In this document: in pieces, positions 19,176 to 27,480 of the stretch | Layout: every line of letters starts with the position of its first letter | How positions within the stretch are numbered: position 1 is the first letter of the stretch | From: Burkholderia sp. BCC0322 | Lineage (GTDB): Bacteria; Pseudomonadota; Gammaproteobacteria; Burkholderiales; Burkholderiaceae | Reading direction: 5' to 3' | NCBI RefSeq assembly: GCF_902833045.1 | Contig: NZ_CADFDU010000019.1 | Span: 53,933-117,932 of the forward strand | DNA length: 64,000 bases | The notes under the pieces: generated by a model | Databases searched by the model: none | What the model saw: the letters and a program-made list of their open reading frames with translations, nothing else | Told to the model about the DNA's origin: nothing | Program-made: the position numbers and the translations under genes

Positions 19176-20057
19176 ATGTCCGCCTCGATCAAGACCCTGC
19201 TCACGCCGCGCGAAAGCGACATCGGCAACCTCGTCGTGCGTCGCGTGCTGCCCGCGCGCGCCGCGCGCCTCGTCGGCCCGTTCATCTTCTTCGACGAGAT
19301 GGGGCCGGCCGTGTTGCCGGCCGGCCGCGGCATCGACGTGCTGCCGCATCCGCACATCGGCCTCGCGACCGTCACCTACCTGTTCGACGGCTCGCTGATG
19401 CATCACGACAGCCTCGGCTTCCGGCAGAAGATCGTGCCGGGCGACGTGAACTGGATGACGGCCGGCCGCGGCATCGTGCATTCGGAGCGCTCGCCCGACG
19501 AAGACCGGCCGCACGATCAGCCGGTCCATGGGATCCAGACCTGGGTCGCGCTGCCGGTCGAGCATGAAGACACCACGCCCGCGTTCGTCCATCATGCGGC
19601 CGAGACGCTGCCGTCGTTCACGCGTGACGGTGCGAGCGTGCGCGTGATCGCGGGTACCGCGTTCGGGCTCACGTCGCCGGTCGCCGTGTTCTCGCCCACG
19701 CTCTATGCGTATGCGGAATTCGCCGCAGGCGGCACGCTCGCGCTCGACGCCGAACATGAGGAGCGCGGCGTGTACCTCGTCGACGGCGACCTCGCCATCG
19801 ACGGCACCCCGCTCGCCCCCGCGACGATGGCCGTGCTCGAACCCGGCGCGACCGTGGCGCTCGCCAGCGCGAACGGCGCACGCGTGATGCTGCTCGGCGG
19901 TGCGCACCTGCCGGGCGAGCGTTTCATCGAATGGAATTTCGTGTCGAGCGCGCGCGCGAAGATCGACGCGGCGCGTGCGGCGTGGGCCGATCAGACCTTC
20001 GGCAAGGTGCCGGGCGAAGAAAACGAGTGGACGCGCCAGCCGGAACGCAAGGCGTAG
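19176..20057 (+). CDS. Pirin family protein
   Basis: The 293-residue bicupin has the N-terminal pirin metal site. HPHIGLATVTYLF gives two His, and GRGIVHSER gives the third His and the Glu. The C-terminal cupin (GGTLALDAEHEERGVYLVDG) is also present. Bacterial pirins bind Fe or other metals; some show quercetin dioxygenase activity and some modulate central metabolism. The role here is unassigned. Pirin and OsmC genes side by side suggest an oxidative-stress context. Confidence 0.9.
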   Translation: MSASIKTLLTPRESDIGNLVVRRVLPARAARLVGPFIFFDEMGPAVLPAGRGIDVLPHPHIGLATVTYLFDGSLMHHDSLGFRQKIVPGDVNWMTAGRGIVHSERSPDEDRPHDQPVHGIQTWVALPVEHEDTTPAFVHHAAETLPSFTRDGASVRVIAGTAFGLTSPVAVFSPTLYAYAEFAAGGTLALDAEHEERGVYLVDGDLAIDGTPLAPATMAVLEPGATVALASANGARVMLLGGAHLPGERFIEWNFVSSARAKIDAARAAWADQTFGKVPGEENEWTRQPERKA

Positions 20058-20144
20058 TAAACGCCCGATAGTTGACGCGACATGCGCCCCCTGCGGGAGA
20101 GTCGTGAGACACGAGCCCGGCCGGGCTGCGGCAAATGACGGAAT

Positions 20145-20174
20145 GCCCGGGTTGGGTGTCGACCGAACCCGGGC
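20145..20174. terminator. Hairpin between pirin and the cellulose operon end
   Basis: GCCCGGGTT and AACCCGGGC form a 9-bp stem, extended by inner GGT/ACC pairing. It lies between two convergent genes, as expected for a shared terminator, but has no long T run. Confidence 0.5.
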
Positions 20175-20221
20175 GGCATCGGGTCAACCGCCGCCGCACA
20201 CCGCGCCGGCCGCCACGCCTT

Positions 20222-20401
20222 TCAGCGCTTCAATCCCATCAGCTTCGCGAGCGTCGGCCACCGGTCGAGCGACTCGATGAACGCGCGGCGCGCCTGTTCG
20301 TCGACGTAACGCTCGGGATCGAGCGCGGGCAGATGCCGCGCGAGACCGATCACGTCGTTCGGTTGCGACAGGCGATCGTCATCGGCGTCGCCGGGAAGCA
20401 T
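20222..20401 (-). CDS. bcsR: BcsR-like cellulose biosynthesis protein
   Basis: The 59-residue protein ends in a segment (QARRAFIESLDRWPTLAKLMG) that resembles the C-terminus of E. coli BcsR, where a LKRWPLLAE-type sequence occurs. NDVIGLARHLPALDPERY also fits its N-terminal part. In enterobacteria BcsR partners BcsQ and stabilises the BcsA complex at the inner membrane. Here it is the last gene of the operon, and its ATG shares one base with the bcsG stop (TAATG), so translation should be coupled. Identification rests on a short remembered pattern and on context. Confidence 0.65.
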   Translation of the reverse strand: MLPGDADDDRLSQPNDVIGLARHLPALDPERYVDEQARRAFIESLDRWPTLAKLMGLKR

Positions 20402-21957
20402 TACTGTTCGTCGATCCATACGCCATCCGGAGTTTTCACCGAGTAGCCCGCGGCCGTCTGCATCGTCACCGTGCCCTCGTTCTCGCCCACCATCCGCGTG
20501 CGCGGCAGGTCGGCCGCATACTGCGCGAGCGTCGTGCCCGGCTTGAACGGGCTGTTCGACACGAGGTTCGACAGCAGTTGCGCGAGCGCGAGGAAGCTGG
20601 TCGGCTGATCGATCACGGTCGTCGCGCCGTGGTTGCCGGTAAAGCCGATGAGCCGCACGCCGACCGGCCCGTGCACGATGCGCGGCGTCGGGATCTCGCG
20701 CAGGCCCGCGACCTGGTTCTTGTCGCCGCGCAGCGCGGCGCCGTGCTCGGGCACGAACACGATCACCGCGCGGCGGCCCGATTGTGCGATCAGGTCGGCG
20801 AGGCGGTCGAAGTCGTCCATCAGCTTCGTGGCGCGCTGCGGATACGAGTCGATGCTCGTCAGCGAGCTGCCGACGATCCGGTTGCCGTCATGCAGGCTGA
20901 TCGTGTTGTAGTACAGCGCGACCGGGCCCGGCACCGACGCGCGCTGCGCATACCAGTTCGCGAGCGTCGAGTAGTCGTCCTTGATCGCCGAGCCGTCGAA
21001 CGCGTGCATCGCGACGGGCGCGGCCGCGTTCGACACCGGCGGTGCGTCGGGCACCCCGATGTTGTCGTGGACCACCTGCAGGAAGTTGTCGAAATGGCCG
21101 TCGTGGTTCAGCAGCGACTGCACCTTGTAGCCCGCGCTCGCCAGTTGCGAGAACAGGTAGCACTGCTGCGGCGCCGGCTTGTACAGGTCGGCGTGCGCTT
21201 CCTGCCCGCAGCTCGCGCGCAGCACGCGGATTGCCGCCGGGCCGCTGTAGCTCGCGGCCGTGCTGAAATTGGTGAACAGGTAGTCGAAGTGGCTCAGCAT
21301 CGGATGGTTGCGCACCTTCGCGGCATCGAGGTCGTCCCACGACAGCGAGCAGATGTGCAGCACGATCACGTCGAACTGCGTGGCCGGATCGCTGCCGAGA
21401 TGGCCGAACGCGACCTGCCGCTGCGATTCCTGCGTGCGGAACGTCGCGAGCGCGGCGTTGTGATCCTCCGGCTGGCCGGCGAGCGTCGTGCCCGTCGTGT
21501 TCGCCTGCTGCGGAGGCGGTGCGACGACGCGCGCCATCAGCCCGCTGCCGGCCTGCCACAGCGGCATCACGATCAGCACCGCCAGCACGAACGTCGCGAC
21601 GCGCAGCCAGCGGTTGACGACGAAGTAGACGATCAGCGCGCCGGCCACTGTCAGCAGCAGCACTGGCGGCAGCAGGCGCGGCAGCAACTCCATCCAGTAG
21701 TCGAGGCGGAACGTGCTCACTTCGCGTGCGGCCTCGACGAGCCGGGCGAGCGGCGGCGCATGCATCTCGCGTGCGAGCAGCGGCACCGCGATCGCGATCG
21801 CGACGAGCTGCCGGACGATGCGCCACGCACGCCGTCGGATCGGTGCGCTCGCCGCGAGCGTCACCGCGAACGCGAGGTTCGCGAGCCAGAACGGCTCCAA
21901 GTGCCCGGTCGCGAACAGCGCGAACTTCAGGATGAAATACAGATTCCAGAACGTCAT
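20401..21957 (-). CDS. bcsG: BcsG, cellulose phosphoethanolamine transferase
   Basis: The 518-residue inner-membrane enzyme adds phosphoethanolamine from phosphatidylethanolamine to nascent cellulose. Four to five hydrophobic helices occupy about residues 1-135. The periplasmic catalytic domain has the alkaline-phosphatase fold. Cys203 (HICSLSWDD) and Ser238 (AASYSGPAAIRVLRASCGQ) lie 35 residues apart, like Cys243 and Ser278 of E. coli. PEHGAAL supplies the zinc-binding Glu-His pair. The machinery therefore probably makes pEtN-cellulose. The gene starts 27 bases after bcsA and is coupled to bcsR. Confidence 0.92.
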   Translation of the reverse strand: MTFWNLYFILKFALFATGHLEPFWLANLAFAVTLAASAPIRRRAWRIVRQLVAIAIAVPLLAREMHAPPLARLVEAAREVSTFRLDYWMELLPRLLPPVLLLTVAGALIVYFVVNRWLRVATFVLAVLIVMPLWQAGSGLMARVVAPPPQQANTTGTTLAGQPEDHNAALATFRTQESQRQVAFGHLGSDPATQFDVIVLHICSLSWDDLDAAKVRNHPMLSHFDYLFTNFSTAASYSGPAAIRVLRASCGQEAHADLYKPAPQQCYLFSQLASAGYKVQSLLNHDGHFDNFLQVVHDNIGVPDAPPVSNAAAPVAMHAFDGSAIKDDYSTLANWYAQRASVPGPVALYYNTISLHDGNRIVGSSLTSIDSYPQRATKLMDDFDRLADLIAQSGRRAVIVFVPEHGAALRGDKNQVAGLREIPTPRIVHGPVGVRLIGFTGNHGATTVIDQPTSFLALAQLLSNLVSNSPFKPGTTLAQYAADLPRTRMVGENEGTVTMQTAAGYSVKTPDGVWIDEQ

Positions 21958-21984
21958 CTAACCCACTCCGTGATGAGCGCCGCG

Positions 21985-24522
21985 TCAGTCGCGCGCCCGA
22001 TCGAGTTTCGGCGCCAGCATCGCCTGCAGGCCGCGCGCCGCACCCTTCCACATCCGTACATAGCCTTCCAGGCCGATACGCAACACTTCCTTCAGCCCGC
22101 CGAGCGGCGTGTCGAGGCGCTCGCCTGCGTGCCAGTCGAGCCACGCGTCCGCGCGGCCGAACGTGCATTGCACGAGCTGGCGCTCCTGTTCGAGCGTCAG
22201 TGCCTCGAAGCTCACGCCGACGTGGGTCGGCGTCACGCGGCTCACGCGCACCGGGAACGGGAACGGCCGGTCGCCGCGGGTCACGCACACCGTCAGCGTG
22301 TCGCCCACGGCGAGCGCAAGCCCCGGCACCGCTTCAAGGCCCAGGCCGCCGGTCGAGTAGTCGCTCGTGAAGCACGCGGCCGTCGAGCCGTCGGCGAGCA
22401 GCAGCGTGGCCGGCACGCGCATCGCGATCCGGTGCGTGACGCGCACCTGCCTGGTCTCGCGCGCAACGGCCAGCGCCGCGCCGAGCATCGCGAGGTTGTA
22501 CACGGTCCAGCCGAGCGTGATCAGGATCGTCGACGCCTCGTCGCCCTGGTCGGCCACGAGCCGCCACAGGCCGGCGAGGATCGCGAGCACGTTCATCCCG
22601 AACAGCACCAGGTACGGCTTCGACGTCGACCAGTCGACGTAGCCTTCGTCGATCTTGCCGCCCTTGTCGGTCACGTTGAACTTGCCGTGCTTCGGACTGA
22701 AGAACGCGACGGTGGTCGGCAGCGCGATGTACCACGCGAGCACCGATTCGTAGACCTCGGCCCAGAACGAGTGGCGGTAGCGCCCCTGCATCCGCGAGTT
22801 GGCGACGTTCGCCAGCACGAGATACGGGATCACGTAGCTCGCGAGCGCGACCGCGGACGCGTTGATGAAGTACAGGTGGAAGAACAGGTACGCGAGCGGG
22901 ATCGTCAGGAACACCAGCCGCGGAATCCCGTAGAAGAAGTGCAGCATCGCGTTGCCGTAGCAGATCCGCTGGATGAGGCCGAGCCCGCGCCCGAGGAACG
23001 GGTTGTCGATGCGGAAGATCTGCGCCATCCCGCGCGCCCAGCGCGTGCGCTGCTTCACGTGGCCCGCGAGGCTTTCGGTTGCGAGACCGGCCGCCTGCAC
23101 GGTCGGCAGGTACGCCGACGTATAGCCGCGCCGGTGCAGCTTGAGCGCCGTGTGCGCATCCTCGGTCACGGTCTCGACCGCGACGCCGCCCACCTCTTCC
23201 AGCGCGCTGCGCTTGAGCACCGCGCACGAGCCGCAGAAGAACGTCGCGTTCCACAGGTCGTTGCCCGACTGCACGAGGCCGTAGAACAGGTTGCCCTCGT
23301 TCGGGATCTCGCGGAACGTGCCGAGGTTGCGCTCGAACGGATCGGGCGAGAAGAAATGGTGCGGCGTCTGCACGAGTGCGCACTTCGGGTCGCGCAGGAA
23401 CACGCCCATCGTCGTCTGCAGGAACGAGCGCGTCGGCACGTGATCGCAGTCGAAGATCGCGATGTATTCGCCGTGCGTCTTCGGCAGCGCGCGGTTGATG
23501 TTGCCGGCCTTCGCGTGGCGGTTGTCGTCGCGCGTCACGTAGTCGATGCCGGCCTCGCGCGCGAACGCCTCGAATTCGGGGCGCTTGCCGTCGTCGAGCA
23601 GGTACACGCGCAGCTTGGCGCTCGGCCAGTCGATGCTCTGCGCGGCGAATACCGTCGGCTTCACGACCGACAGCGGTTCGTTGTAGGTCGGGATGTAGAT
23701 GTCGACGGTCGGCCAGGTGTCCGGATCGTCGGGCAGCGGCACGATCGTCCGGTCGAGCGGCCATGCGGTCTGCACGAAGCCGAGCAGCAGGATCATCCAC
23801 GTATAGGCTTCCGCGCCGTACAGCAGGTAACCGGCGACGGCCTCGACCGGGCCGCGGAAATCGAGCGTCTGCGTGGTGCGCCACCACACGTAGCGCAACG
23901 TCGCGAGCAGCGCGAGCGACGCGAGCGCGAGCGTCGGCAGATGGCCCGGCAGGCGGCGCAGCATGAGCGCGAGCACCGCGACGATCGCGAAGAACGCGAA
24001 CTGCGCGCCGGGCATCAGCGGCGACATCCCGGCTGCGGCCCACAGGAGCGCGCCGGCCACGAGCAGCAGCGGCGCGAGCCAGCGGCGCCGGCCGACGCCG
24101 TTCGCGCGCGCATCGAGCCAGCCGCCCCAGCGCACCCACGGCAGGCGTTCGAGCTTCGCGTTGATCCACCGGCCGACCGCGCGCCCGACCACGTAGACGG
24201 GCACGACATACTTGTCGAACCACGCGAGCGGATCGCGCGCGGGCCGGCCGTCGGCCGTGCGCGGCGCGCGCACGATCGTGCGCCACAGCCATTCGCGCGG
24301 GCTGAGCGGCTGCAGCACGCCCCACTCCTGCGCAAGCCGCAGGGACGCGACGCGCACCCAGCGGCGCACGTAGTCAGGGCGGCCCGGCGGCGGCGCGTGG
24401 AAGAACAGCCGCACGAACCAGTCGACCAGCGTGCGTTGCGCCGGCAGCCCGATGCCGCGTGCGAGCCAGTCGGCCGCGCGGCGGCCGACTGCGCGCAGGC
24501 GCGGCGCGAAGCCCGCGTTCAT
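21985..24522 (-). CDS. bcsA: BcsA, cellulose synthase catalytic subunit (UDP-forming)
   Basis: The 845-residue inner-membrane glycosyltransferase polymerises UDP-glucose into beta-1,4-glucan and extrudes the chain. The GT2 motifs are all visible: LLDDGKRPEFE, the DxD in FDCDHVP, the general-base TED in VTEDAHTALK and QRTRWARGM. Transmembrane helices flank this domain. The C-terminal PilZ domain contains RVTHR and DYSTGGLG, the RxxxR and D/NxSxxG c-di-GMP-binding elements, so activity should depend on c-di-GMP. The ATG at 24522 overlaps the bcsQ stop (ATGA). The length is close to E. coli BcsA (872). Confidence 0.97.
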   Translation of the reverse strand: MNAGFAPRLRAVGRRAADWLARGIGLPAQRTLVDWFVRLFFHAPPPGRPDYVRRWVRVASLRLAQEWGVLQPLSPREWLWRTIVRAPRTADGRPARDPLAWFDKYVVPVYVVGRAVGRWINAKLERLPWVRWGGWLDARANGVGRRRWLAPLLLVAGALLWAAAGMSPLMPGAQFAFFAIVAVLALMLRRLPGHLPTLALASLALLATLRYVWWRTTQTLDFRGPVEAVAGYLLYGAEAYTWMILLLGFVQTAWPLDRTIVPLPDDPDTWPTVDIYIPTYNEPLSVVKPTVFAAQSIDWPSAKLRVYLLDDGKRPEFEAFAREAGIDYVTRDDNRHAKAGNINRALPKTHGEYIAIFDCDHVPTRSFLQTTMGVFLRDPKCALVQTPHHFFSPDPFERNLGTFREIPNEGNLFYGLVQSGNDLWNATFFCGSCAVLKRSALEEVGGVAVETVTEDAHTALKLHRRGYTSAYLPTVQAAGLATESLAGHVKQRTRWARGMAQIFRIDNPFLGRGLGLIQRICYGNAMLHFFYGIPRLVFLTIPLAYLFFHLYFINASAVALASYVIPYLVLANVANSRMQGRYRHSFWAEVYESVLAWYIALPTTVAFFSPKHGKFNVTDKGGKIDEGYVDWSTSKPYLVLFGMNVLAILAGLWRLVADQGDEASTILITLGWTVYNLAMLGAALAVARETRQVRVTHRIAMRVPATLLLADGSTAACFTSDYSTGGLGLEAVPGLALAVGDTLTVCVTRGDRPFPFPVRVSRVTPTHVGVSFEALTLEQERQLVQCTFGRADAWLDWHAGERLDTPLGGLKEVLRIGLEGYVRMWKGAARGLQAMLAPKLDRARD

Positions 24523-25298
24523 CGCGCCGCTCCGCGGCGACCGGCGGCGCCCGCCGCCAACCACGCATCGACCCAGTTCGCGACGCCGTTCAGGTCGTGC
24601 GACGCCTGCGAATACGGCGCGTCGTCGAAGATCCAGCTGCCGCGCGCGAGTGCTTCGGGCACGGCCGCATCGACGTGGATGCGCTGCTCGAGCATCGATG
24701 CCGGCCCCGCGACCGCGCGCAGCATGCCAAGCGCGTCGCGCTGCATGTCGCGCGCCGGATTCAGCCGGTTGACGACGATCTGCAGTTCGCCGCCGCCGGC
24801 CCGCAGCGCACCGAGCCGCGCGGCCGTCGTCGCGCACGCGGTCGGCTCGGGCGGCACGACGACGAGCGTCAGGTTCGCGCAGCGAATCGCCTGCTCGGCC
24901 TGCGTCGACGGATAGCGTGCGGTATCGATCAGCACGACGCCGTCGGCCGGCAGCGCGATTTCGTCGAGGGCGCGCGACAGCCACGCGGGATCGGCCGCGA
25001 GCCGCGCATCGCATGCGGCGGCACCGGCCGCGTCGAGCTGCCCGTACGGCACGAACAGCACGCCGTCGGCGTTGCGCCACGTATGCGCATGCCACGGCTC
25101 GGCGCCGCCGAGCACGCTTTGCGCGAGGCCGTGCTCGGCCAGCGTGTCGAGGCCGAGCGTCGCACCCATCAGGTTCTGCGCATCGAATTCGACGGCGACG
25201 ACCGGGCGGCCGCGGCGCGCCAGCAGCACCGCAAGCGCGGCCGTGAGCGTCGTGCGGCCCGCGCCGCCCGTCGTCGACGTAATGGCGATCGTCTTCAT
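24519..25298 (-). CDS. bcsQ: BcsQ (YhjQ), ParA/MinD-like cellulose biosynthesis ATPase-fold protein
   Basis: The 259-residue cytoplasmic protein has a MinD/ParA fold, beginning MKTIAITSTTGGAGRTTLTAAL. The P-loop is degenerate: Thr replaces the signature Lys, and Arg15 stands where the P-loop Lys is expected. E. coli BcsQ also has a degenerate loop (GGVGTTT, from memory). VVVPPEPTACATTAARL fits the switch II side of the fold. BcsQ helps place and assemble the cellulose synthase. Both of its ends overlap neighbours by four bases (ATGA): bcsF before and bcsA after. Confidence 0.9.
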   Translation of the reverse strand: MKTIAITSTTGGAGRTTLTAALAVLLARRGRPVVAVEFDAQNLMGATLGLDTLAEHGLAQSVLGGAEPWHAHTWRNADGVLFVPYGQLDAAGAAACDARLAADPAWLSRALDEIALPADGVVLIDTARYPSTQAEQAIRCANLTLVVVPPEPTACATTAARLGALRAGGGELQIVVNRLNPARDMQRDALGMLRAVAGPASMLEQRIHVDAAVPEALARGSWIFDDAPYSQASHDLNGVANWVDAWLAAGAAGRRGAAR

Positions 25299-25513
25299 CG
25301 GGCCGCCTCGTCCGCACGCTGGCCGGGCTCGGCATCGGGCAGCAGCCGCCCGCGCAGCGCCACCGGCACGAGTTCGCAGGGCACGGCGTCGCGCCGGTCG
25401 ATTCCGCGCGGCGCATGAAAGCCCCGGCCGATGCCGAGATGCTGCGCGACGATCCACACGGGCACCGCGATCACGGTGCCGACGATGAAACCGATGACGA
25501 TGTCGGCGATCAT
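25295..25513 (-). CDS. bcsF: BcsF-like small membrane protein
   Basis: The 72-residue protein begins with one transmembrane segment (MIADIVIGFIVGTVIAVPVW) and has a basic cytoplasmic tail. Position between bcsE and bcsQ, size and topology match BcsF. In E. coli, BcsF recruits BcsE to the membrane and links it to BcsG. It overlaps bcsE and bcsQ by ATGA at both ends. The sequence itself is too short and variable to prove homology. Confidence 0.7.
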   Translation of the reverse strand: MIADIVIGFIVGTVIAVPVWIVAQHLGIGRGFHAPRGIDRRDAVPCELVPVALRGRLLPDAEPGQRADEAAR

Positions 25514-27471
25514 GCGACCCCCTGCTTGCGCAGCGGCATCGCGCTGCGGATGGCGCCGCGCCTGGGCGCGGCAGGAATGACGGGTTCCGGCGCCGATGCG
25601 GCCGCGGCCGACGGCGTCGCACCGATCGCATCGAGCGCGACGATCGTATCGATCGCGTCGATCGCCACGCTCACTTCGCGCGGGTCGGGCAACGCCGCGC
25701 CGCGATCGGTGCGCGCGGACGGTGTGCGCCCGGCACGCGCCGGCTGCGTGGCCGCGAACAGATCGCTGTAGTCGGCGATCGGCGCGCGCCGGTTCTCGGC
25801 CTTCAGCGCATTGAGCTCGGTGTCGATGCTGCCGGAGCCGAGGCACACGACACGGTCGGACAGCGTCTCGACCGGCACGTCGAAGATGCGCGCGAGCGCG
25901 TCCTCCGCATCGGCCGGTTCGCACGCGAACAGGAACACGTACAGGTGCGCGGCATCGGCCGTCACGACGTCGCCCGTGCGGCGCGGCCGGCAACACCGCA
26001 GCGCGTCGACGTGCGACACGCCCGGCAGCAGCGCGATCTTCGCGAGCGTGTGCGGCAGCGCGAGCACGGCGCCGCGATCGAGCACCGCGCGAATCCGCTG
26101 GCAGAACGCGCCGACCGGCAGGTAGCCGAGCACCGAATCGCCGAGCGCGGCCGCGAGCGCCGCACGATAGTCGGCCGCGACGGGCCGCGCATAGAGCTGG
26201 CCGCGCAGCGCGTGCACGGCGGCCTGCATCCGCGATACCGGCAGGTCGCGCGCGACGACGCGGCTCGCACCGACGCTCAGCACCAGCATCTCGAACTGCT
26301 GGCGCAGCACTTCGCCGCGCTCGACGACCGCGATCTTCAGCGCACCGCCGCACTGCCGGCGCAGCGTGTGCACGTCCGCGCAGAGCGCTTCGAGCTGCGC
26401 ATGCGAGCGGAACACGAGCACCGCGGTCGCGGCCTCGGCATGCGCGCACGCCGCGACGACGGCCGCGTTGTCCTCGACGATCTCCCAGCCGTCCGGCGCG
26501 CGGTTCGCGCCTTCGAGCACCGCGCGGCTGGCGACGACGCGATCCTCGTCGCTCGCGAGCTTCATCCGGTGCGCGGGCCCGGTCGCGCCGCCGTCGACGC
26601 TCGCCGACAGCCGGCCGCCCGGCGCAAAGCGCAGCGGCCGTACTTCGCCGGCCGCGAGCGTGTCGCCCGCCCGCCAGAAATCGACGACCCATAGCAACTC
26701 GCCGTGCGTTCGCTGCAACTGCGCGACGCCCGAGCAGATACCGTGGAAGCCGCTGCGCGTCGTGCGAGCCGCGTCGCGGACGAGCGGAGCATCGTCGGTG
26801 CGCGCTGCGTCGCCCGCCCGGGTCGCTTCGGGATCGAGCAGCAGCACGAGCGCGATCCGGCGCGTGCGGCACCATTCGGCGAGTGCGTGCGCCTCGTCGG
26901 CGAGCGCGATCGGGTCGTCCCAGCTGAACCAGCGCTGCGCGCCCTCGACGAAGTACAGCGAGCGCGCGCGAAAACCGTAGCGCTTCATCGCGCGCAGGCC
27001 GCCGGTCAGCCGTGCGAACGGGCCCGGCGCCGCGCGGCGCGGTGCATCCGCCGTTGCGCCGGCGTCGGTGTTGTCGCCGTTGGCCGGTTCGGCCGCGGGC
27101 GGCATTGCCAGCACGTTCAGGTTACGGGGCCAGCCGGCCGGCTGCGCGCCGCCGGCGAAGCCGCGCGCCTGCATCTGTGCGGCGACGTGCGCCGCCTCGC
27201 GCGCAAGCACGACCGTCACGTCGCGCGTGCGCGCCTGTCGCGCGCTCTCCCACACGAGCGCGTCGCAGGCCGGCGTGCCGCCGGCCGCATAGATCGCGTA
27301 CAGGCCGCCGGCTTCCAGTTGCGTCCAGGCATCGGGCAAGCCGTCGATCGCGAGCCGGCTCACCGTGCCGGCGCGGCCGCCGGCCGGCCCCGCGCCCAGC
27401 AGCGCACGCAGGCGGCCCAGCAGGCCGGCGGCGCCGAGCGCGGGACGGGTGGCATCGAGTTCCGTAGTCAC
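25510..27471 (-). CDS. bcsE: BcsE, c-di-GMP-binding cellulose biosynthesis regulator
   Basis: The 653-residue cytoplasmic protein has the three-part plan of BcsE: an N-terminal domain, a degenerate receiver-like part, and a GIL c-di-GMP-binding domain in roughly the last third. The segment VLVLSVGASRVVARDLPVS (about residues 400-418) matches the conserved region before the GIL core, although I cannot place the RxGD ligand residues with certainty. BcsE binds the second messenger and boosts cellulose production through BcsF/BcsG and BcsR/BcsQ. A Pro/Ala-rich C-terminal extension of about 60 residues looks disordered. It starts 9 bases after the bcsC stop. Confidence 0.88.
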   Translation of the reverse strand: MTTELDATRPALGAAGLLGRLRALLGAGPAGGRAGTVSRLAIDGLPDAWTQLEAGGLYAIYAAGGTPACDALVWESARQARTRDVTVVLAREAAHVAAQMQARGFAGGAQPAGWPRNLNVLAMPPAAEPANGDNTDAGATADAPRRAAPGPFARLTGGLRAMKRYGFRARSLYFVEGAQRWFSWDDPIALADEAHALAEWCRTRRIALVLLLDPEATRAGDAARTDDAPLVRDAARTTRSGFHGICSGVAQLQRTHGELLWVVDFWRAGDTLAAGEVRPLRFAPGGRLSASVDGGATGPAHRMKLASDEDRVVASRAVLEGANRAPDGWEIVEDNAAVVAACAHAEAATAVLVFRSHAQLEALCADVHTLRRQCGGALKIAVVERGEVLRQQFEMLVLSVGASRVVARDLPVSRMQAAVHALRGQLYARPVAADYRAALAAALGDSVLGYLPVGAFCQRIRAVLDRGAVLALPHTLAKIALLPGVSHVDALRCCRPRRTGDVVTADAAHLYVFLFACEPADAEDALARIFDVPVETLSDRVVCLGSGSIDTELNALKAENRRAPIADYSDLFAATQPARAGRTPSARTDRGAALPDPREVSVAIDAIDTIVALDAIGATPSAAAASAPEPVIPAAPRRGAIRSAMPLRKQGVA

Positions 27472-27480
27472 GGCGTTCCC

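Noticed and set aside
20578-24915. A very long plus-strand open frame opposite bcsG, bcsA and bcsQ
   Set aside because: Arg/Ala/His-rich shadow of GC-rich genes on the other strand; no domain is visible and it is antisense to conserved genes.
24519-25298. ParA-like gene suggesting a plasmid or chromosome partition locus
   Set aside because: The context is entirely cellulose genes, the P-loop is degenerate and no parB is present; BcsQ explains it.
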